Source: Streptococcus sp. HMSC072G04 (GTDB lineage: Bacteria; Bacillota; Bacilli; Lactobacillales; Streptococcaceae). From it: 64,000 nt of DNA. The position numbers were made by a program, and so were the translations under genes. Shown here in pieces: positions 7,742 to 16,472 of this stretch (within the stretch, counting starts at the first letter, position 1; each line of letters starts with the position of its first letter). The notes beneath the pieces are model-generated. The model saw only the letters and a program-made list of their open reading frames with translations. It ran no database searches and was not told where the DNA came from. Location: positions 1 to 64,000 of the forward strand of contig NZ_KV812036.1 of assembly GCF_001813295.1 (NCBI RefSeq). Reading direction: 5' to 3'.

Positions 7742-10102
7742 ATGGCAAACAATAATCAATCAAAAAAAACACGGTCGACGAGACGACTGTCCAAAGCAGA
7801 ATTAGAAAGAAAAAAAGCGATTCATCGCATGATTGCGACCATTCTCATTAGTCTGGTTTTAGTCTTTGCAGCCTTGAAATTGGGGGCAGTAGGGGTCTTG
7901 GCCTACAACTTAATCCGACTGTTTGTTGGGAGTTTGGCTTACTTGGCTATTTTAGCGACCTTTTTCTACCTCTATGCCTTTAAATGGCTGGACAAACACG
8001 AAGGGGTTATTTCAGGATTCCTAAGCTTCTTTGCTGGGGTTCTCTTGATGTTTCAGGCCTTCTTTGTATCCTCCCTTCATTTAGACAATAATGGAATCAA
8101 GGTCACCTTTTCAAGAATCATGGCAGACTTGATTCATCTGCGAGTGGAGAGCTTTGCCGGTGGTGGTATGATCGGTGCCCTTCTTTATGCCCCGATTTCC
8201 TTCCTGTTTTCAAATATTGGCTCTTATTTTATTGGCCTTCTCTTTATTGGATTGGGGATCCTCTTGATGAGTCCTTACTCCATCTATGATTTGTTTGAAA
8301 AGGGATCGGAAGCCTTCCACGCTTCTATGGAAAAACGCAAAGAACGTCGCGAGCAAAAATTCCTTGAACAGGAAGCGAGAGCTGCTGAGGAAGCTGCTGC
8401 AGCTGAACGAGAGCAAGAAGAAGCAAGTGCAGTTCTTCCAACTCCCCTTTCAATGGAAGGGCATCCTGTAGACCCTGAAACGGGAGAGGTGCTGGCGGAA
8501 GAGCCGTTCACAGAGGCCTTCCCAGAAGCCGAAATTTTCGCACCAGCAACACCAGAGATCTACCTGCCAGATGAAGAATGGCCTGAAGAGCCTGAAGCAT
8601 ACGAAGAGCTTCCGGAAGCCGAAGAATTCGAGGACGATGGGGAAGAAGTTCAAGTGGATTTCACACCTAAGGAACTCCTCCAGTACAAGCTTCCAACCAT
8701 TGATCTCTTCGCACCTGACAAGCCCAAAAATCAATCCAAAGAGAAAAACATCGTTCGCCAGAACATCCGCATTTTAGAAGAGACCTTTGCAAGCTTCAAT
8801 ATCAAGGCGACAGTGGAGCGGGCAGAGATCGGTCCTTCTGTCACCAAGTATGAAGTCAAGCCAGCTGTTGGTGTGCGGGTCAACCGCATCTCTAACCTAG
8901 CAGATGATTTGGCCTTGGCCCTAGCAGCCAAGGATGTGCGGATTGAAGCACCGATTCCAGGGAAGTCTCTGGTCGGGATTGAAGTGCCCAACTCAGAGAT
9001 TGCGACGGTTTCCTTCCGTGAATTGTGGGAGCAGTCCAAAACAGATCCAGCTAAACTCCTTGAGATTCCTCTTGGGAAGGCTGTAGATGGTTCAGCTCGG
9101 ACCTTTGATTTGGCTCGGATGCCCCACCTCTTGGTAGCGGGTTCTACTGGATCTGGTAAGTCAGTAGCGGTCAATGGGATTATTTCGAGTATCTTGATGA
9201 AGGCTCGTCCAGACGAAGTCAAATTTATGATGGTCGATCCAAAAATGGTGGAGCTTTCTGTCTACAATGATATTCCTCACCTCTTGATTCCAGTGGTGAC
9301 CAACCCACGCAAGGCCAGTCGAGCTCTGCAGAAGGTCGTTGATGAGATGGAAAATCGCTACGAGCTCTTCTCAAAAGTAGGCGCTAGGAATATTGCTGGC
9401 TTTAATGCCAAGGTGGCTGAGTACAATGCCCAGTCTGAGATGAAGCAAGTGCCCCTTCCATTGATCGTGGTCATTGTCGATGAGCTGGCAGACTTGATGA
9501 TGGTCGCAAGTAAAGAAGTGGAAGATGCCATTATTCGCCTTGGACAAAAGGCGCGTGCGGCGGGGATCCACATGATCCTTGCAACCCAACGGCCATCGGT
9601 TGACGTTATCTCAGGTTTGATCAAGGCCAATGTGCCTTCCCGTGTCGCTTTTGCGGTATCATCTGGAACCGACTCACGGACCATCTTGGATGAAAATGGG
9701 GCAGAAAAATTGCTTGGTCGTGGGGACATGCTCTTTAAACCGATCGATGAAAACCACCCAATTCGTCTGCAAGGATCCTTTATCTCAGATGACGATGTGG
9801 AGCGGATTGTCAACTTTGTCAAAGAGCAGGCAGAAGCCGATTATGATGATGCCTTTGATCCAGGAGAAGTATCGGAGTCGGACTTTGATGGAGGTATGGG
9901 TGGCTCAGACGAGGGTGATCCTCTCTTTGAAGAGGCCAAAGTGCTCGTCATCGAGACCCAAAAAGCCAGTGCTTCGATGATCCAGCGTCGTTTATCGGTT
10001 GGTTTTAACCGGGCGACTCGCCTCATGGAAGAGTTGGAAGCAGCGGGTGTGATTGGACCAGCTGAAGGAACCAAGCCTCGAAAAGTATTGCAACAATCAT
10101 AA
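7742..10102 (+). CDS. ftsK: DNA translocase FtsK/SpoIIIE
   Basis: 786 residues from ATG 7742 (MANNNQSKK...), the start matching pneumococcal FtsK; upstream in-frame codons would add an unrelated hydrophobic stretch. Order: basic N-tip, four membrane spans (about 25-180), a long acidic linker rich in Glu/Pro/Ala (about 220-320), the alpha/beta ATPase motor with Walker A GSTGSGKS (about 467-474) and Walker [14 protein letters not shown], then a C-terminal gamma winged helix (about 720-786, [19 protein letters not shown]) that reads KOPS-like DNA signals. It moves chromosome termini through the closing septum at division. Monocistronic, and predicted to be read from a leaderless mRNA. Confidence 0.96.
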   Translation: MANNNQSKKTRSTRRLSKAELERKKAIHRMIATILISLVLVFAALKLGAVGVLAYNLIRLFVGSLAYLAILATFFYLYAFKWLDKHEGVISGFLSFFAGVLLMFQAFFVSSLHLDNNGIKVTFSRIMADLIHLRVESFAGGGMIGALLYAPISFLFSNIGSYFIGLLFIGLGILLMSPYSIYDLFEKGSEAFHASMEKRKERREQKFLEQEARAAEEAAAAEREQEEASAVLPTPLSMEGHPVDPETGEVLAEEPFTEAFPEAEIFAPATPEIYLPDEEWPEEPEAYEELPEAEEFEDDGEEVQVDFTPKELLQYKLPTIDLFAPDKPKNQSKEKNIVRQNIRILEETFASFNIKATVERAEIGPSVTKYEVKPAVGVRVNRISNLADDLALALAAKDVRIEAPIPGKSLVGIEVPNSEIATVSFRELWEQSKTDPAKLLEIPLGKAVDGSARTFDLARMPHLLVAGSTGSGKSVAVNGIISSILMKARPDEVKFMMVDPKMVELSVYNDIPHLLIPVVTNPRKASRALQKVVDEMENRYELFSKVGARNIAGFNAKVAEYNAQSEMKQVPLPLIVVIVDELADLMMVASKEVEDAIIRLGQKARAAGIHMILATQRPSVDVISGLIKANVPSRVAFAVSSGTDSRTILDENGAEKLLGRGDMLFKPIDENHPIRLQGSFISDDDVERIVNFVKEQAEADYDDAFDPGEVSESDFDGGMGGSDEGDPLFEEAKVLVIETQKASASMIQRRLSVGFNRATRLMEELEAAGVIGPAEGTKPRKVLQQS

Positions 10103-10112
10103 GGATAGGGAA

Positions 10113-10145
10113 AAAGGGCATATGCTCCACTCCCTTTTCTTTTTA
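10113..10145 (+). terminator. Probable weak terminator after ftsK
   Basis: AAAAGGG...CCCTTTT stem followed by CTTTTTAT, between ftsK and the glyoxalase-like gene. Confidence 0.45.
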
Positions 10146-10168
10146 TAGAAAATAGAAAGTAGGACCAG

Positions 10169-10555
10169 ATGAAGTTAGACACGATTCATCATATTGCCAT
10201 CATTGGACGGGATCGCGACGCTATGTTGCACTTTTATGTGGACCAGTTGGGCTTTGCGATTGTCAGTGAGTATGACCGTCCAGAACGCGGAGATATCTTG
10301 ATCAATCTCCGCCAGGGGCAGCTGACTTTAGAACTCTTTATCAAACCGACGGCCCCAGAACGGCCTAAGCTCCCCTTGCCCGAGCATGCGGGACTGCGTC
10401 ATCTGGCCTTTCAAGTGGACGATGTAGAGACCTATCTAGCCAGATTGGATCAGCTAGGTATAGAGAATACAGGCCTTCGCTATGATGATTTTGATGGCAA
10501 GAAGATGGCATTTTTCTTCGATCCAGAAGGATTGCCCTTGGAAATACATGAGTGA
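10169..10555 (+). CDS. VOC/glyoxalase-like metalloprotein
   Basis: 128 residues forming one vicinal-oxygen-chelate domain made of two beta-alpha-beta-beta-beta halves. Likely metal ligands are His-8 (TIHHIAI), Glu in LTLELF near residue 56, His near residue 77 (GLRHLAFQV) and the Glu in LPLEIHE near the C-terminus, the glyoxalase I pattern. It resembles the small GloA2/YaeR-type lyases, which act on hemithioacetals or related compounds; the true substrate is unknown. It overlaps the ORF region of the next gene by a few bases, so the glyoxalase-like gene and the P-type ATPase are probably co-transcribed. Confidence 0.8.
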   Translation: MKLDTIHHIAIIGRDRDAMLHFYVDQLGFAIVSEYDRPERGDILINLRQGQLTLELFIKPTAPERPKLPLPEHAGLRHLAFQVDDVETYLARLDQLGIENTGLRYDDFDGKKMAFFFDPEGLPLEIHE

Positions 10556-10563
10556 GGAAAGCA

Positions 10564-12882
10564 ATGGTTAGATTAGAAGGACTCAGTCAGGAAGAAGTAG
10601 CGAAAAAGATCCAAGAGGGCAAGCAAAATAAGGTCACGATTAAGACAGAAAAAAGTATTGGGCAGATCATTCGAGACAATGTCTTTACTTACTTTAATCT
10701 GATTTTCCTGGTCTTAGCGGTCTTGCTGGTAGCAGTGAAGTCTTGGAACAATCTCTTGTTTGTCCCGGTCGTCGTGGTCAACTCCTTGGTAGGAATTGTG
10801 CAGGAAGTCCGCTCTCGACGGATCTTACGTCAGATGCAATTTCTACATATGAGTGAGGCGATTGTTCTTCGCGAAGGAAAAGAAGTCACTCTACCGATCG
10901 ATCAGCTGGTAGAGGGCGATCTGGTTCGCTTTCAAGCTGGAGATCAGATCTATGCGGATGGGGTCTTGCTGGAGGGGGATCTAAAAGTCGATGAGTCGCA
11001 ATTGACCGGTGAAGCCGATGAGGTCAAAAAAGGAGCGCAAGACGCGCTCATGTCAGGTAGTTTTGTGATCGCTGGTCAAGGACTGGCGCGATTGGAAAAA
11101 GTTGGGAATGACTCCTACATCAACCAGCTGAGCCTCGAAGCCAAGCAGGTCAAGTCTCATGAGGAGTCTGACATGGTCCATGCAGTCAATCGTATTGTGG
11201 GGATCATTGGTCTTCTCATCATTCCGCTAGGTTCTCTCCTTTTTCTTCGCAGCTATATCAGCCTAGGCGATAGTCTCAAGCTCAGTGTGACTTCAACAGT
11301 CGGGGCCTTGATCGGGATGATTCCGGAAGGCTTGTATCTCTTGATGACCTTGGCACTGGCTCTGGGTGCTGTCAGATTAGCCAAGGAAAAGGTCCTGCTC
11401 AATAGCATGAAGGGAATTGAGACCTTATCGCGCGTGGATATCCTTTGTGTCGATAAGACGGGGACCATTACAGAGCCGGGTATGGAAGTAACAGAGATTC
11501 GTTCAGTTAAAGACGCTCAAGACTTGGAAGCTCTAGCTCAGTATGTAGAGGCTAGTATGGATCAAAACGATACCATGGATGCCATCCGAAAATTTCATAA
11601 GACACCAGTCAGCCAGCCTTGGAAGGCTAAAGACATTCAGCCCTTTACGTCTAAGAAAAAGTATGGGGCCATTGCCTTTGAATCTGGGATCTATGTATTA
11701 GGTGCACCAGAATTTGTTTTACGAGAGGGCTTCTCTGAGCTTGAACAGGAGATAGCTCCTGCTACTCAGGCTGGCAATCGGGTCTTGGCCTTTGGGAAAT
11801 ATCGGGGGGATCACCTGGGAGAGACTTTAGAGGCTCCTGTAGACTTGGTAGCCTGGATTATTCTCTCCAATCCTTTGAGAAAAAATGCCAAAGAAACCTT
11901 CGCCTACTTCAAACAACAAGGAGTGACCATTAAGGTCATTTCAGGGGACAACCCAGCAACGGTCTCAGCTATTGCACAAAAAGCAGGCATTGAAGGAGCA
12001 GAGGATCTAATCGATGCCAGAACCTTACTGACGGAAGAAGACTTGCACCAGGCGGCGAGCCAATATACGGTCTTTGGACGAGTGACACCAGAGCAAAAGA
12101 AAAGCCTTGTAGAAGGCTTGCAGGCAAAGGGGCATAAAGTCGCCATGACTGGAGATGGAGTCAACGATATTCTGGCCCTCAAAACAGCGGATTGTAGTAT
12201 TGCGATGGAATCTGGAAACGATGCGACCAAAAAGATGGCGCAAGTAGTCTTGCTAGATTCCGACTTTGGGAAGATGCCGTCCATCGTGGCAGAAGGGCGG
12301 CGGGTGGTCAATAATATTCAACGATCAGCCAGTCTCTTTTTGATCAAGAATATCTTTTCCATTTTGTTGGCCATCTCAGTGACGCTCTTAGCCTTTACCT
12401 ATCCCATCATGCCGTCGCAGATGTCTTTGATCAGTGGTTTTACAATTGGGATCCCAGGATTCTTCCTAGCACTGGAGCCCAATAGCGAGCGCATCAAAGG
12501 GCGCTTTATCGAAACGGTCTTTAAAAATGCGCTACCTGCTGCCTTGACGGATTTTATACTGATCTTTAGTTTGGTTTTGCTCTCTTCAGCATTTGGCATG
12601 AGGTCGGAAGAGCTCTCAAGTGCAGCCATCTGCTTGATGGCCTTCGTCGGCTTTACCATCATCTATCAAGAATCCCAGCCTCTCAATCACTACAAGAGAC
12701 TGGTTCTTCTAGGAAATATCCTAGCCTTCTTGGTTTCAAGCAGTATCCTAGGGAAATTCTTTAACATGAGCCCCTTGAGGCTTCAAACGCTACTGATCTG
12801 CGCCATCATGGCAGCTCTAGCTCTCATCTTGATTCAAGTCTTTAAGAAACTAGTGGGCTGGTTCTTTCATCGGAAGAAATAA
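10564..12882 (+). CDS. P-type cation ATPase (CtpE-like)
   Basis: 772 residues from ATG 10564, chosen because GAGGAAAG sits before it (an ATG 12 bases upstream lacks this). Features: actuator-domain motif LTGEADEVKKG, phosphorylation motif DKTGTIT (Asp about 297), hinge TGDGVNDILALKTADCSIAM, and about ten membrane spans, four before and six after the catalytic core. The membrane helix before DKTGT reads GALIGMIPEGLYLL, the PEGL signature of P2/P3-like ion pumps. It resembles CtpE-type ATPases, for which calcium transport has been shown in mycobacteria; here the ion is unproven. No heavy-metal domain or CPC motif is present, which argues against a copper or cadmium pump. Confidence 0.9.
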   Translation: MVRLEGLSQEEVAKKIQEGKQNKVTIKTEKSIGQIIRDNVFTYFNLIFLVLAVLLVAVKSWNNLLFVPVVVVNSLVGIVQEVRSRRILRQMQFLHMSEAIVLREGKEVTLPIDQLVEGDLVRFQAGDQIYADGVLLEGDLKVDESQLTGEADEVKKGAQDALMSGSFVIAGQGLARLEKVGNDSYINQLSLEAKQVKSHEESDMVHAVNRIVGIIGLLIIPLGSLLFLRSYISLGDSLKLSVTSTVGALIGMIPEGLYLLMTLALALGAVRLAKEKVLLNSMKGIETLSRVDILCVDKTGTITEPGMEVTEIRSVKDAQDLEALAQYVEASMDQNDTMDAIRKFHKTPVSQPWKAKDIQPFTSKKKYGAIAFESGIYVLGAPEFVLREGFSELEQEIAPATQAGNRVLAFGKYRGDHLGETLEAPVDLVAWIILSNPLRKNAKETFAYFKQQGVTIKVISGDNPATVSAIAQKAGIEGAEDLIDARTLLTEEDLHQAASQYTVFGRVTPEQKKSLVEGLQAKGHKVAMTGDGVNDILALKTADCSIAMESGNDATKKMAQVVLLDSDFGKMPSIVAEGRRVVNNIQRSASLFLIKNIFSILLAISVTLLAFTYPIMPSQMSLISGFTIGIPGFFLALEPNSERIKGRFIETVFKNALPAALTDFILIFSLVLLSSAFGMRSEELSSAAICLMAFVGFTIIYQESQPLNHYKRLVLLGNILAFLVSSSILGKFFNMSPLRLQTLLICAIMAALALILIQVFKKLVGWFFHRKK

Positions 12883-12889
12883 AAGAAAA

Positions 12890-12919
12890 GGCAACTCTTA
12901 CAGATAGAGTTGTCTCAGA
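12890..12919 (+). terminator. Terminator-like hairpin after P-type ATPase, first copy
   Basis: GGCAACTCT...AGAGTTGTC hairpin immediately after the ATPase stop codon. It lacks a T-run (followed by TCAGATTG). Almost the same 25 bases recur at 13151-13175 on the other side of repeat B. Confidence 0.5.
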
Positions 12920-12939
12920 TTGAAGAAAAAGAAAATTTG

Positions 12940-13077
12940 GAAACTTTCCTTAGGTGAGTACGGACGTCAGCGACCTTCCACGAAGTTCCATGACTTAGTT
13001 TTGAACCTAAAGTTTCAAAACTCCCGAGTGCTAGAAACAATCGTGTTTCTAGCACTTTTCTCACGTCGGAAAGTTTC
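12940..13077 (+). repeat. MITE-like inverted-repeat element, copy B
   Basis: 138 bp with perfect 10-bp terminal inverted repeats GAAACTTTCC / GGAAAGTTTC, which extend imperfectly (TTAGGTGAG against the complement of CTCACGTC). Inside are two hairpins: AGTTTTGA...TCAAAACT and GTGCTAGAAACA...TGTTTCTAGCAC. There is no ORF. Same orientation as copy C, opposite to copy A. Confidence 0.8.
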
Positions 13078-13144
13078 AGTAAATATTTGGAGAATTTAAA
13101 CTTAAAATGACTTCAGTCTATGCAGTATCATCAGGGTTATTTAT

Positions 13145-13180
13145 AAAAAAGACAACTCTTAAAGATAGAGTTGTCTTTTG
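13145..13180. terminator. Bidirectional terminator between P-type ATPase and DUF3397 gene
   Basis: AAAAAA-GACAACTCT...AGAGTTGTC-TTTT. The A-run becomes a T-run on the minus strand, so it ends the DUF3397 transcript and may also serve the plus strand. Confidence 0.8.
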
Positions 13181-13183
13181 GTA

Positions 13184-13528
13184 TTAGATAAACAAACTAG
13201 CGGTTAGGATCAGATAGAGGAAGAAGGTAACCAGAAATCCAGCGCGCCAGAAGTATTTGATAAATTTCGGATAATAAAAACTCTTTTTCTTTTTTAAGAA
13301 ATAAACCGTTAGTCCCAAGGCCAAAAGCGAAAGACTCAAGGCTAGCAGCGGTAAGAGGCTGTGGTAAAAGGCGCTGTCTGAGATCAGGTAGTACTCCAAA
13401 GCAAATAAAGGAAAGGCAATATCGGTGGATCGCCATCCTCTTTTTTGGAGTTTAAAGAGGTGAACAATGATGCCGCTCAGAATCAGCGTTAAAAAAATAA
13501 ATAATACAGAAGCAACTTTGATTAACAT
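13184..13528 (-). CDS. DUF3397 family membrane protein
   Basis: 114 residues, four hydrophobic segments and a basic C-terminal half (YFLKKKKSFYYPKFIKYFWRAGF), the pattern of the DUF3397 family found in lactic acid bacteria. Function is unknown. It is divergent from rplK and convergent with the P-type ATPase gene. The start is the first ATG (13528). On the minus strand an extended -10 (TGATAGAAT) ends only 6 nt before this ATG and no ribosome site is seen, so a leaderless transcript is predicted. Confidence 0.75.
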   Translation of the reverse strand: MLIKVASVLFIFLTLILSGIIVHLFKLQKRGWRSTDIAFPLFALEYYLISDSAFYHSLLPLLALSLSLLALGLTVYFLKKKKSFYYPKFIKYFWRAGFLVTFFLYLILTASLFI

Positions 13529-13534
13529 AGCTTC

Positions 13535-13543
13535 ATTCTATCA
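13535..13543 (-). promoter_or_regulatory. Extended -10 of DUF3397 gene, predicted leaderless
   Basis: On the minus strand TGA-TAGAAT (hexamer at 13535-13540) leaves 6 nt before the ATG at 13528. Confidence 0.5.
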
Positions 13544-13581
13544 TAAAACGAAAAAAAAGTTTACTATATTTTAATTTTTTC

Positions 13582-13609
13582 TTGCAAAAAATGAGAAATC
13601 GTGTATAAT
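13582..13609 (+). promoter_or_regulatory. rplK promoter
   Basis: -35 TTGCAA (13582-13587), 16-bp spacer, -10 TATAAT (13604-13609), upstream of the L11-L1 genes. Confidence 0.8.
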
Positions 13610-13615
13610 AGAAAG

Positions 13616-13675
13616 GTATGCACAACGCATACTTGTGGGAGGTAAAAATCTGTAATTACCGCCAAAACCACAAAG
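13616..13675 (+). promoter_or_regulatory. Structured leader of rplK, candidate L1 feedback site
   Basis: Two stems follow the promoter: GTATGC acaac GCATAC at its head, then TTGTGG...CCACAA enclosing GGTAA...TTACC with an asymmetric internal loop (GA opposite GCCAAAA). The strong ribosome site AAAGGAGG comes right after. The motif GTGGGAG...CCAC recurs before rplA at 14165-14191. Ribosomal protein L1 is known to repress its own operon by binding a helix with an asymmetric loop that mimics its 23S site; that this is such a site is inferred. Confidence 0.5.
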
Positions 13676-13688
13676 GAGGATTTAAGAA

Positions 13689-14114
13689 ATGGCTAAAAAA
13701 GTCGAAAAACTTGTAAAATTGCAAATCCCTGCTGGTAAAGCTACTCCAGCTCCACCGGTTGGTCCAGCGCTTGGTCAAGCAGGTATCAACATCATGGGAT
13801 TCACTAAAGAGTTTAACGCTCGTACAGCTGATCAAGCTGGTATGATCATCCCAGTTGTTATCACTGTTTATGAAGACAAATCATTCGATTTCGTTACAAA
13901 AACACCACCAGCTGCTGTTCTTTTGAAAAAAGCTGCAGGTGTTGAAAAAGGTTCAGGTACACCGAACAAAACGAAAGTTGCAACTGTAACTCGTGCACAA
14001 GTACAACAAATCGCTGAAACTAAGATGCCAGATTTGAACGCTGCAAACATTGAGTCTGCAATGCGTATGATCGAAGGTACTGCTCGTTCTATGGGATTCA
14101 CTGTTACTGACTAA
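13689..14114 (+). CDS. rplK: 50S ribosomal protein L11
   Basis: 141 residues, full length. N-terminal domain with the proline-rich [25 protein letters not shown] segment (where thiopeptides contact the L11-rRNA region), C-terminal rRNA-binding domain (about 75-141) ending in [10 protein letters not shown]11 forms the GTPase-associated centre with 23S rRNA and is needed for factor-dependent GTP hydrolysis and for RelA sensing of uncharged tRNA. A very strong ribosome site AAAGGAGG precedes the ATG. Codon use is the strongly biased set of highly expressed genes (mostly GGT, GCT, AAA, CGT). First gene of a two-gene L11-L1 unit. Confidence 0.98.
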   Translation: MAKKVEKLVKLQIPAGKATPAPPVGPALGQAGINIMGFTKEFNARTADQAGMIIPVVITVYEDKSFDFVTKTPPAAVLLKKAAGVEKGSGTPNKTKVATVTRAQVQQIAETKMPDLNAANIESAMRMIEGTARSMGFTVTD

Positions 14115-14164
14115 TTGTAACAATCCTATTTGCCCGCAATACACTTGATCAAATGACGAGTGAC

Positions 14165-14191
14165 GTGGGAGATGAAAATCGATATGACCAC
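14165..14191 (+). promoter_or_regulatory. Hairpin motif before rplA, candidate L1 binding site
   Basis: GTGG-GA-GAT...ATA-TGA-CCAC forms two short stems separated by an asymmetric loop, with AAGGAG about 7 nt further on. It repeats the GTGGGAG...CCAC arrangement of the rplK leader. Confidence 0.4.
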
Positions 14192-14211
14192 ATTACAAGG
14201 AGAAAGATAAA

Positions 14212-14901
14212 ATGGCTAAAAAAAGCAAACAACTTCGTGCTGCTCTTGAAAAAATCGACAGCACAAAAGTCTACAGCGTAGAAGAAGCTGTAGCTCTTGC
14301 AAAAGAAACTAACTTTGCAAAATTTGACGCAACTGTAGAAGTTGCTTACAACTTGAACATCGACGTGAAAAAAGCTGACCAACAAATCCGTGGTGCAATG
14401 GTATTGCCAAACGGAACTGGTAAAACAGCTCGCGTACTTGTATTTGCACGTGGTGCAAAAGCTGAAGAAGCAAAAGCTGCTGGTGCAGACTTCGTAGGTG
14501 AAGATGACCTTGTTGCGAAAATCAACGATGGTTGGTTGGACTTCGACGTTGTTATCGCTACACCTGACATGATGGCTCTTGTTGGACGTCTTGGACGTGT
14601 CCTTGGACCACGTAACTTGATGCCAAACCCTAAAACTGGTACAGTAACAATGGATGTTGCGAAAGCAGTTGAAGAGTCTAAAGGTGGTAAAATCACTTAC
14701 CGTGCTGATAAAGCAGGTATCGTTCAAGCAATCATCGGTAAAGTTTCATTCGATGATACTAAATTGGTTGAAAACTTTAAAGCTTTCAACGACACAATCC
14801 AAAAAGCAAAACCAGCTACAGCTAAAGGTACTTACGTAACTAGCTTGACTTTGACTACAACTCAAGGTCCTGGTATCAAAGTGGATGTTAACTCACTTTA
14901 A
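14212..14901 (+). CDS. rplA: 50S ribosomal protein L1
   Basis: 229 residues, full length. Two-domain L1 fold: domain I formed by both ends, domain II in the middle (about 68-160) containing the L1 signature around [26 protein letters not shown]1 builds the mobile L1 stalk of the 50S subunit, which releases deacylated tRNA from the E site, and is the usual translational repressor of the L11-L1 operon. AAGGAG ribosome site; codon use biased as in rplK. A strong terminator follows directly. Confidence 0.98.
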   Translation: MAKKSKQLRAALEKIDSTKVYSVEEAVALAKETNFAKFDATVEVAYNLNIDVKKADQQIRGAMVLPNGTGKTARVLVFARGAKAEEAKAAGADFVGEDDLVAKINDGWLDFDVVIATPDMMALVGRLGRVLGPRNLMPNPKTGTVTMDVAKAVEESKGGKITYRADKAGIVQAIIGKVSFDDTKLVENFKAFNDTIQKAKPATAKGTYVTSLTLTTTQGPGIKVDVNSL

Positions 14902-14910
14902 TTGAAATGA

Positions 14911-14936
14911 AAAGCTGCCTTCGGGTAGCTTTTTTT
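14911..14936 (+). terminator. Terminator after rplA
   Basis: AAGCTGCC ttcg GGTAGCTT tetraloop hairpin followed by TTTTTT. Confidence 0.92.
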
Positions 14937-15064
14937 GTACTCCATTTTTATTTGCTACAGTTGGTAAAACTAATCGGGTGGAAAATAGAAATTTTTGATG
15001 GATATGACTATATAAAAAGCGTAATTTATGGTAAAATAATACAGATCAAAAAAGGAGAGAGAAA

Positions 15065-15796
15065 ATGGTAGAACCTAAGTATAAACGTATCTTAATCAAG
15101 CTATCTGGTGAAGCCCTTGCTGGCGAACGTGGTGTCGGAATCGATATCAAAACTGTCCAAAATATGGCTCAAGAAATCAAGGAAGTTCATGAACTTGGAA
15201 TTGAAATTGCCTTGGTGATTGGAGGGGGAAACCTTTGGCGTGGAGAACCTGCTGCTGAAGCAGGGATGGATCGTGTCCAAGCAGACTACACAGGTATGCT
15301 AGGTACTGTCATGAACGCCCTTGTGATGGCTGATTCGCTTCAACAAGTTGGCGTGGATACCCGTGTTCAAACTGCGATTGCTATGCAACAAGTTGCAGAA
15401 CCATATATCCGTGGTCGTGCCCTTCGTCACCTTGAAAAAGATCGGATCGTGATCTTTGGTGCAGGGATCGGTTCTCCTTACTTCTCAACAGATACGACTG
15501 CAGCCCTTCGTGCAGCTGAGATTGAAGCAGATGCCATTCTCATGGCCAAAAATGGGGTCGATGGTGTTTACAATGCCGATCCGAAAAAAGATGCTTCAGC
15601 TGTGAAATTTGAGGAATTGACTCACCGCGATGTGATCAACAAAGGTCTTCGCATCATGGACTCAACAGCCTCTACTCTCTCCATGGACAACGACATTGAC
15701 TTGGTTGTCTTTAATATGAATGAACCAGGCAATATCAAACGCGTTGTCTTTGGTGAAAATATCGGTACAACCGTATCGAATAACGTAGAAAAATAA
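15065..15796 (+). CDS. pyrH: UMP kinase
   Basis: 243 residues of the amino-acid-kinase fold. Visible motifs: [10 protein letters not shown] near the N-terminus (phosphate binding), [27 protein letters not shown] and the nucleotide-binding [17 protein letters not shown]. It phosphorylates UMP to UDP with ATP and is the entry to UTP/CTP and to UDP-sugar supply for the wall and capsule; the bacterial enzyme is hexameric, activated by GTP and inhibited by UTP. Ribosome site AAAGGAGAG precedes the ATG. It is followed 19 bases later by frr, the usual pyrH-frr operon. Confidence 0.97.
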   Translation: MVEPKYKRILIKLSGEALAGERGVGIDIKTVQNMAQEIKEVHELGIEIALVIGGGNLWRGEPAAEAGMDRVQADYTGMLGTVMNALVMADSLQQVGVDTRVQTAIAMQQVAEPYIRGRALRHLEKDRIVIFGAGIGSPYFSTDTTAALRAAEIEADAILMAKNGVDGVYNADPKKDASAVKFEELTHRDVINKGLRIMDSTASTLSMDNDIDLVVFNMNEPGNIKRVVFGENIGTTVSNNVEK

Positions 15797-15815
15797 TAGA
15801 AAATAGAGGAAGATT

Positions 15816-16373
15816 ATGGCAAACCCAATCGTAGAAAAAGCAAAAGAAAGAATGACCCAGTCTCACCAAAGTTTGGGACGTGAATTTGGTAGCATCCGTG
15901 CTGGACGTGCAAATGCAAGTCTTTTGGATCGTATTTTCGTAGAATACTACGGAGTAGAGACACCATTGAACCAATTGGCATCTATCACCATTCCAGAAGC
16001 GCGTGTCTTGTTGATCACACCATTTGATAAATCATCTTTGAAAGACATCGAGCATAGCATCAATGCATCTGACCTTGGCATCACTCCAGCCAACGATGGA
16101 TCTGTTATCCGCTTGGTTATCCCAGCTTTGACAGAAGAAACTCGTCGTGACTTGGCAAAAGAAGTGAAAAAAGTGGGTGAAAATGCTAAAGTAGCGATCC
16201 GTAACATCCGTCGTGATGCTATGGATGAAGCGAAGAAACAAGAAAAAGCAAAAGAAATCACAGAAGATGAATTGAAAGGTCTTGAAAAAGAGATCCAAAA
16301 AGTTACGGATGACGCTGTTAAGCATGTAGATGAAATGACAGCTCATAAAGAAAAAGAATTGATGGAAGTTTAA
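15816..16373 (+). CDS. frr: Ribosome recycling factor
   Basis: 185 residues, the standard RRF length. Recognisable RRF signatures: [17 protein letters not shown] near the N-terminus (domain I) and the C-terminal triple-helix region with [14 protein letters not shown] and [15 protein letters not shown]. With EF-G it splits post-termination 70S ribosomes. Ribosome site AGAGGAAG precedes the ATG. Co-transcribed with pyrH; a weak hairpin follows before cvfB. In RRF the domain I tip arginines contact 23S helices; they are present here (Arg in RAGRAN and RNIRR). Confidence 0.98.
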   Translation: MANPIVEKAKERMTQSHQSLGREFGSIRAGRANASLLDRIFVEYYGVETPLNQLASITIPEARVLLITPFDKSSLKDIEHSINASDLGITPANDGSVIRLVIPALTEETRRDLAKEVKKVGENAKVAIRNIRRDAMDEAKKQEKAKEITEDELKGLEKEIQKVTDDAVKHVDEMTAHKEKELMEV

Positions 16374-16472
16374 TCCATCCCAACCATTACAGGAAAGAAA
16401 GACTCAGTTGGCACTGCTGGCTGGGTTTTATTTCCATTATTCTTGTGAAGAAGCAAGAGGAAAGAAGGAAAC

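Noticed and set aside
8731-9222. 163-codon open frame antisense to ftsK
   Set aside because: Lies wholly opposite the conserved ATPase domain; product is Ser/Thr/Arg-rich and has no features.
12940-13077. Interpretation of the inverted-repeat family as pneumococcal BOX or RUP
   Set aside because: The termini and internal blocks do not fit the BOX boxA-boxC order or the RUP ends as I remember them, though I could not run a comparison.
13618-13716. A 32-codon ORF starting at ATG 13618, 8 nt after the rplK -10, overlapping the rplK start in another frame
   Set aside because: The same bases form two clear RNA stems and contain the rplK ribosome site; the reading frame is better explained as a by-product of that structure. 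A real leader peptide cannot be fully excluded.
14149-14727. 192-codon open frame antisense to rplA
   Set aside because: Ser/Cys/Phe-rich sequence typical of the reverse of strongly biased ribosomal-protein codons; no ribosome site or promoter.
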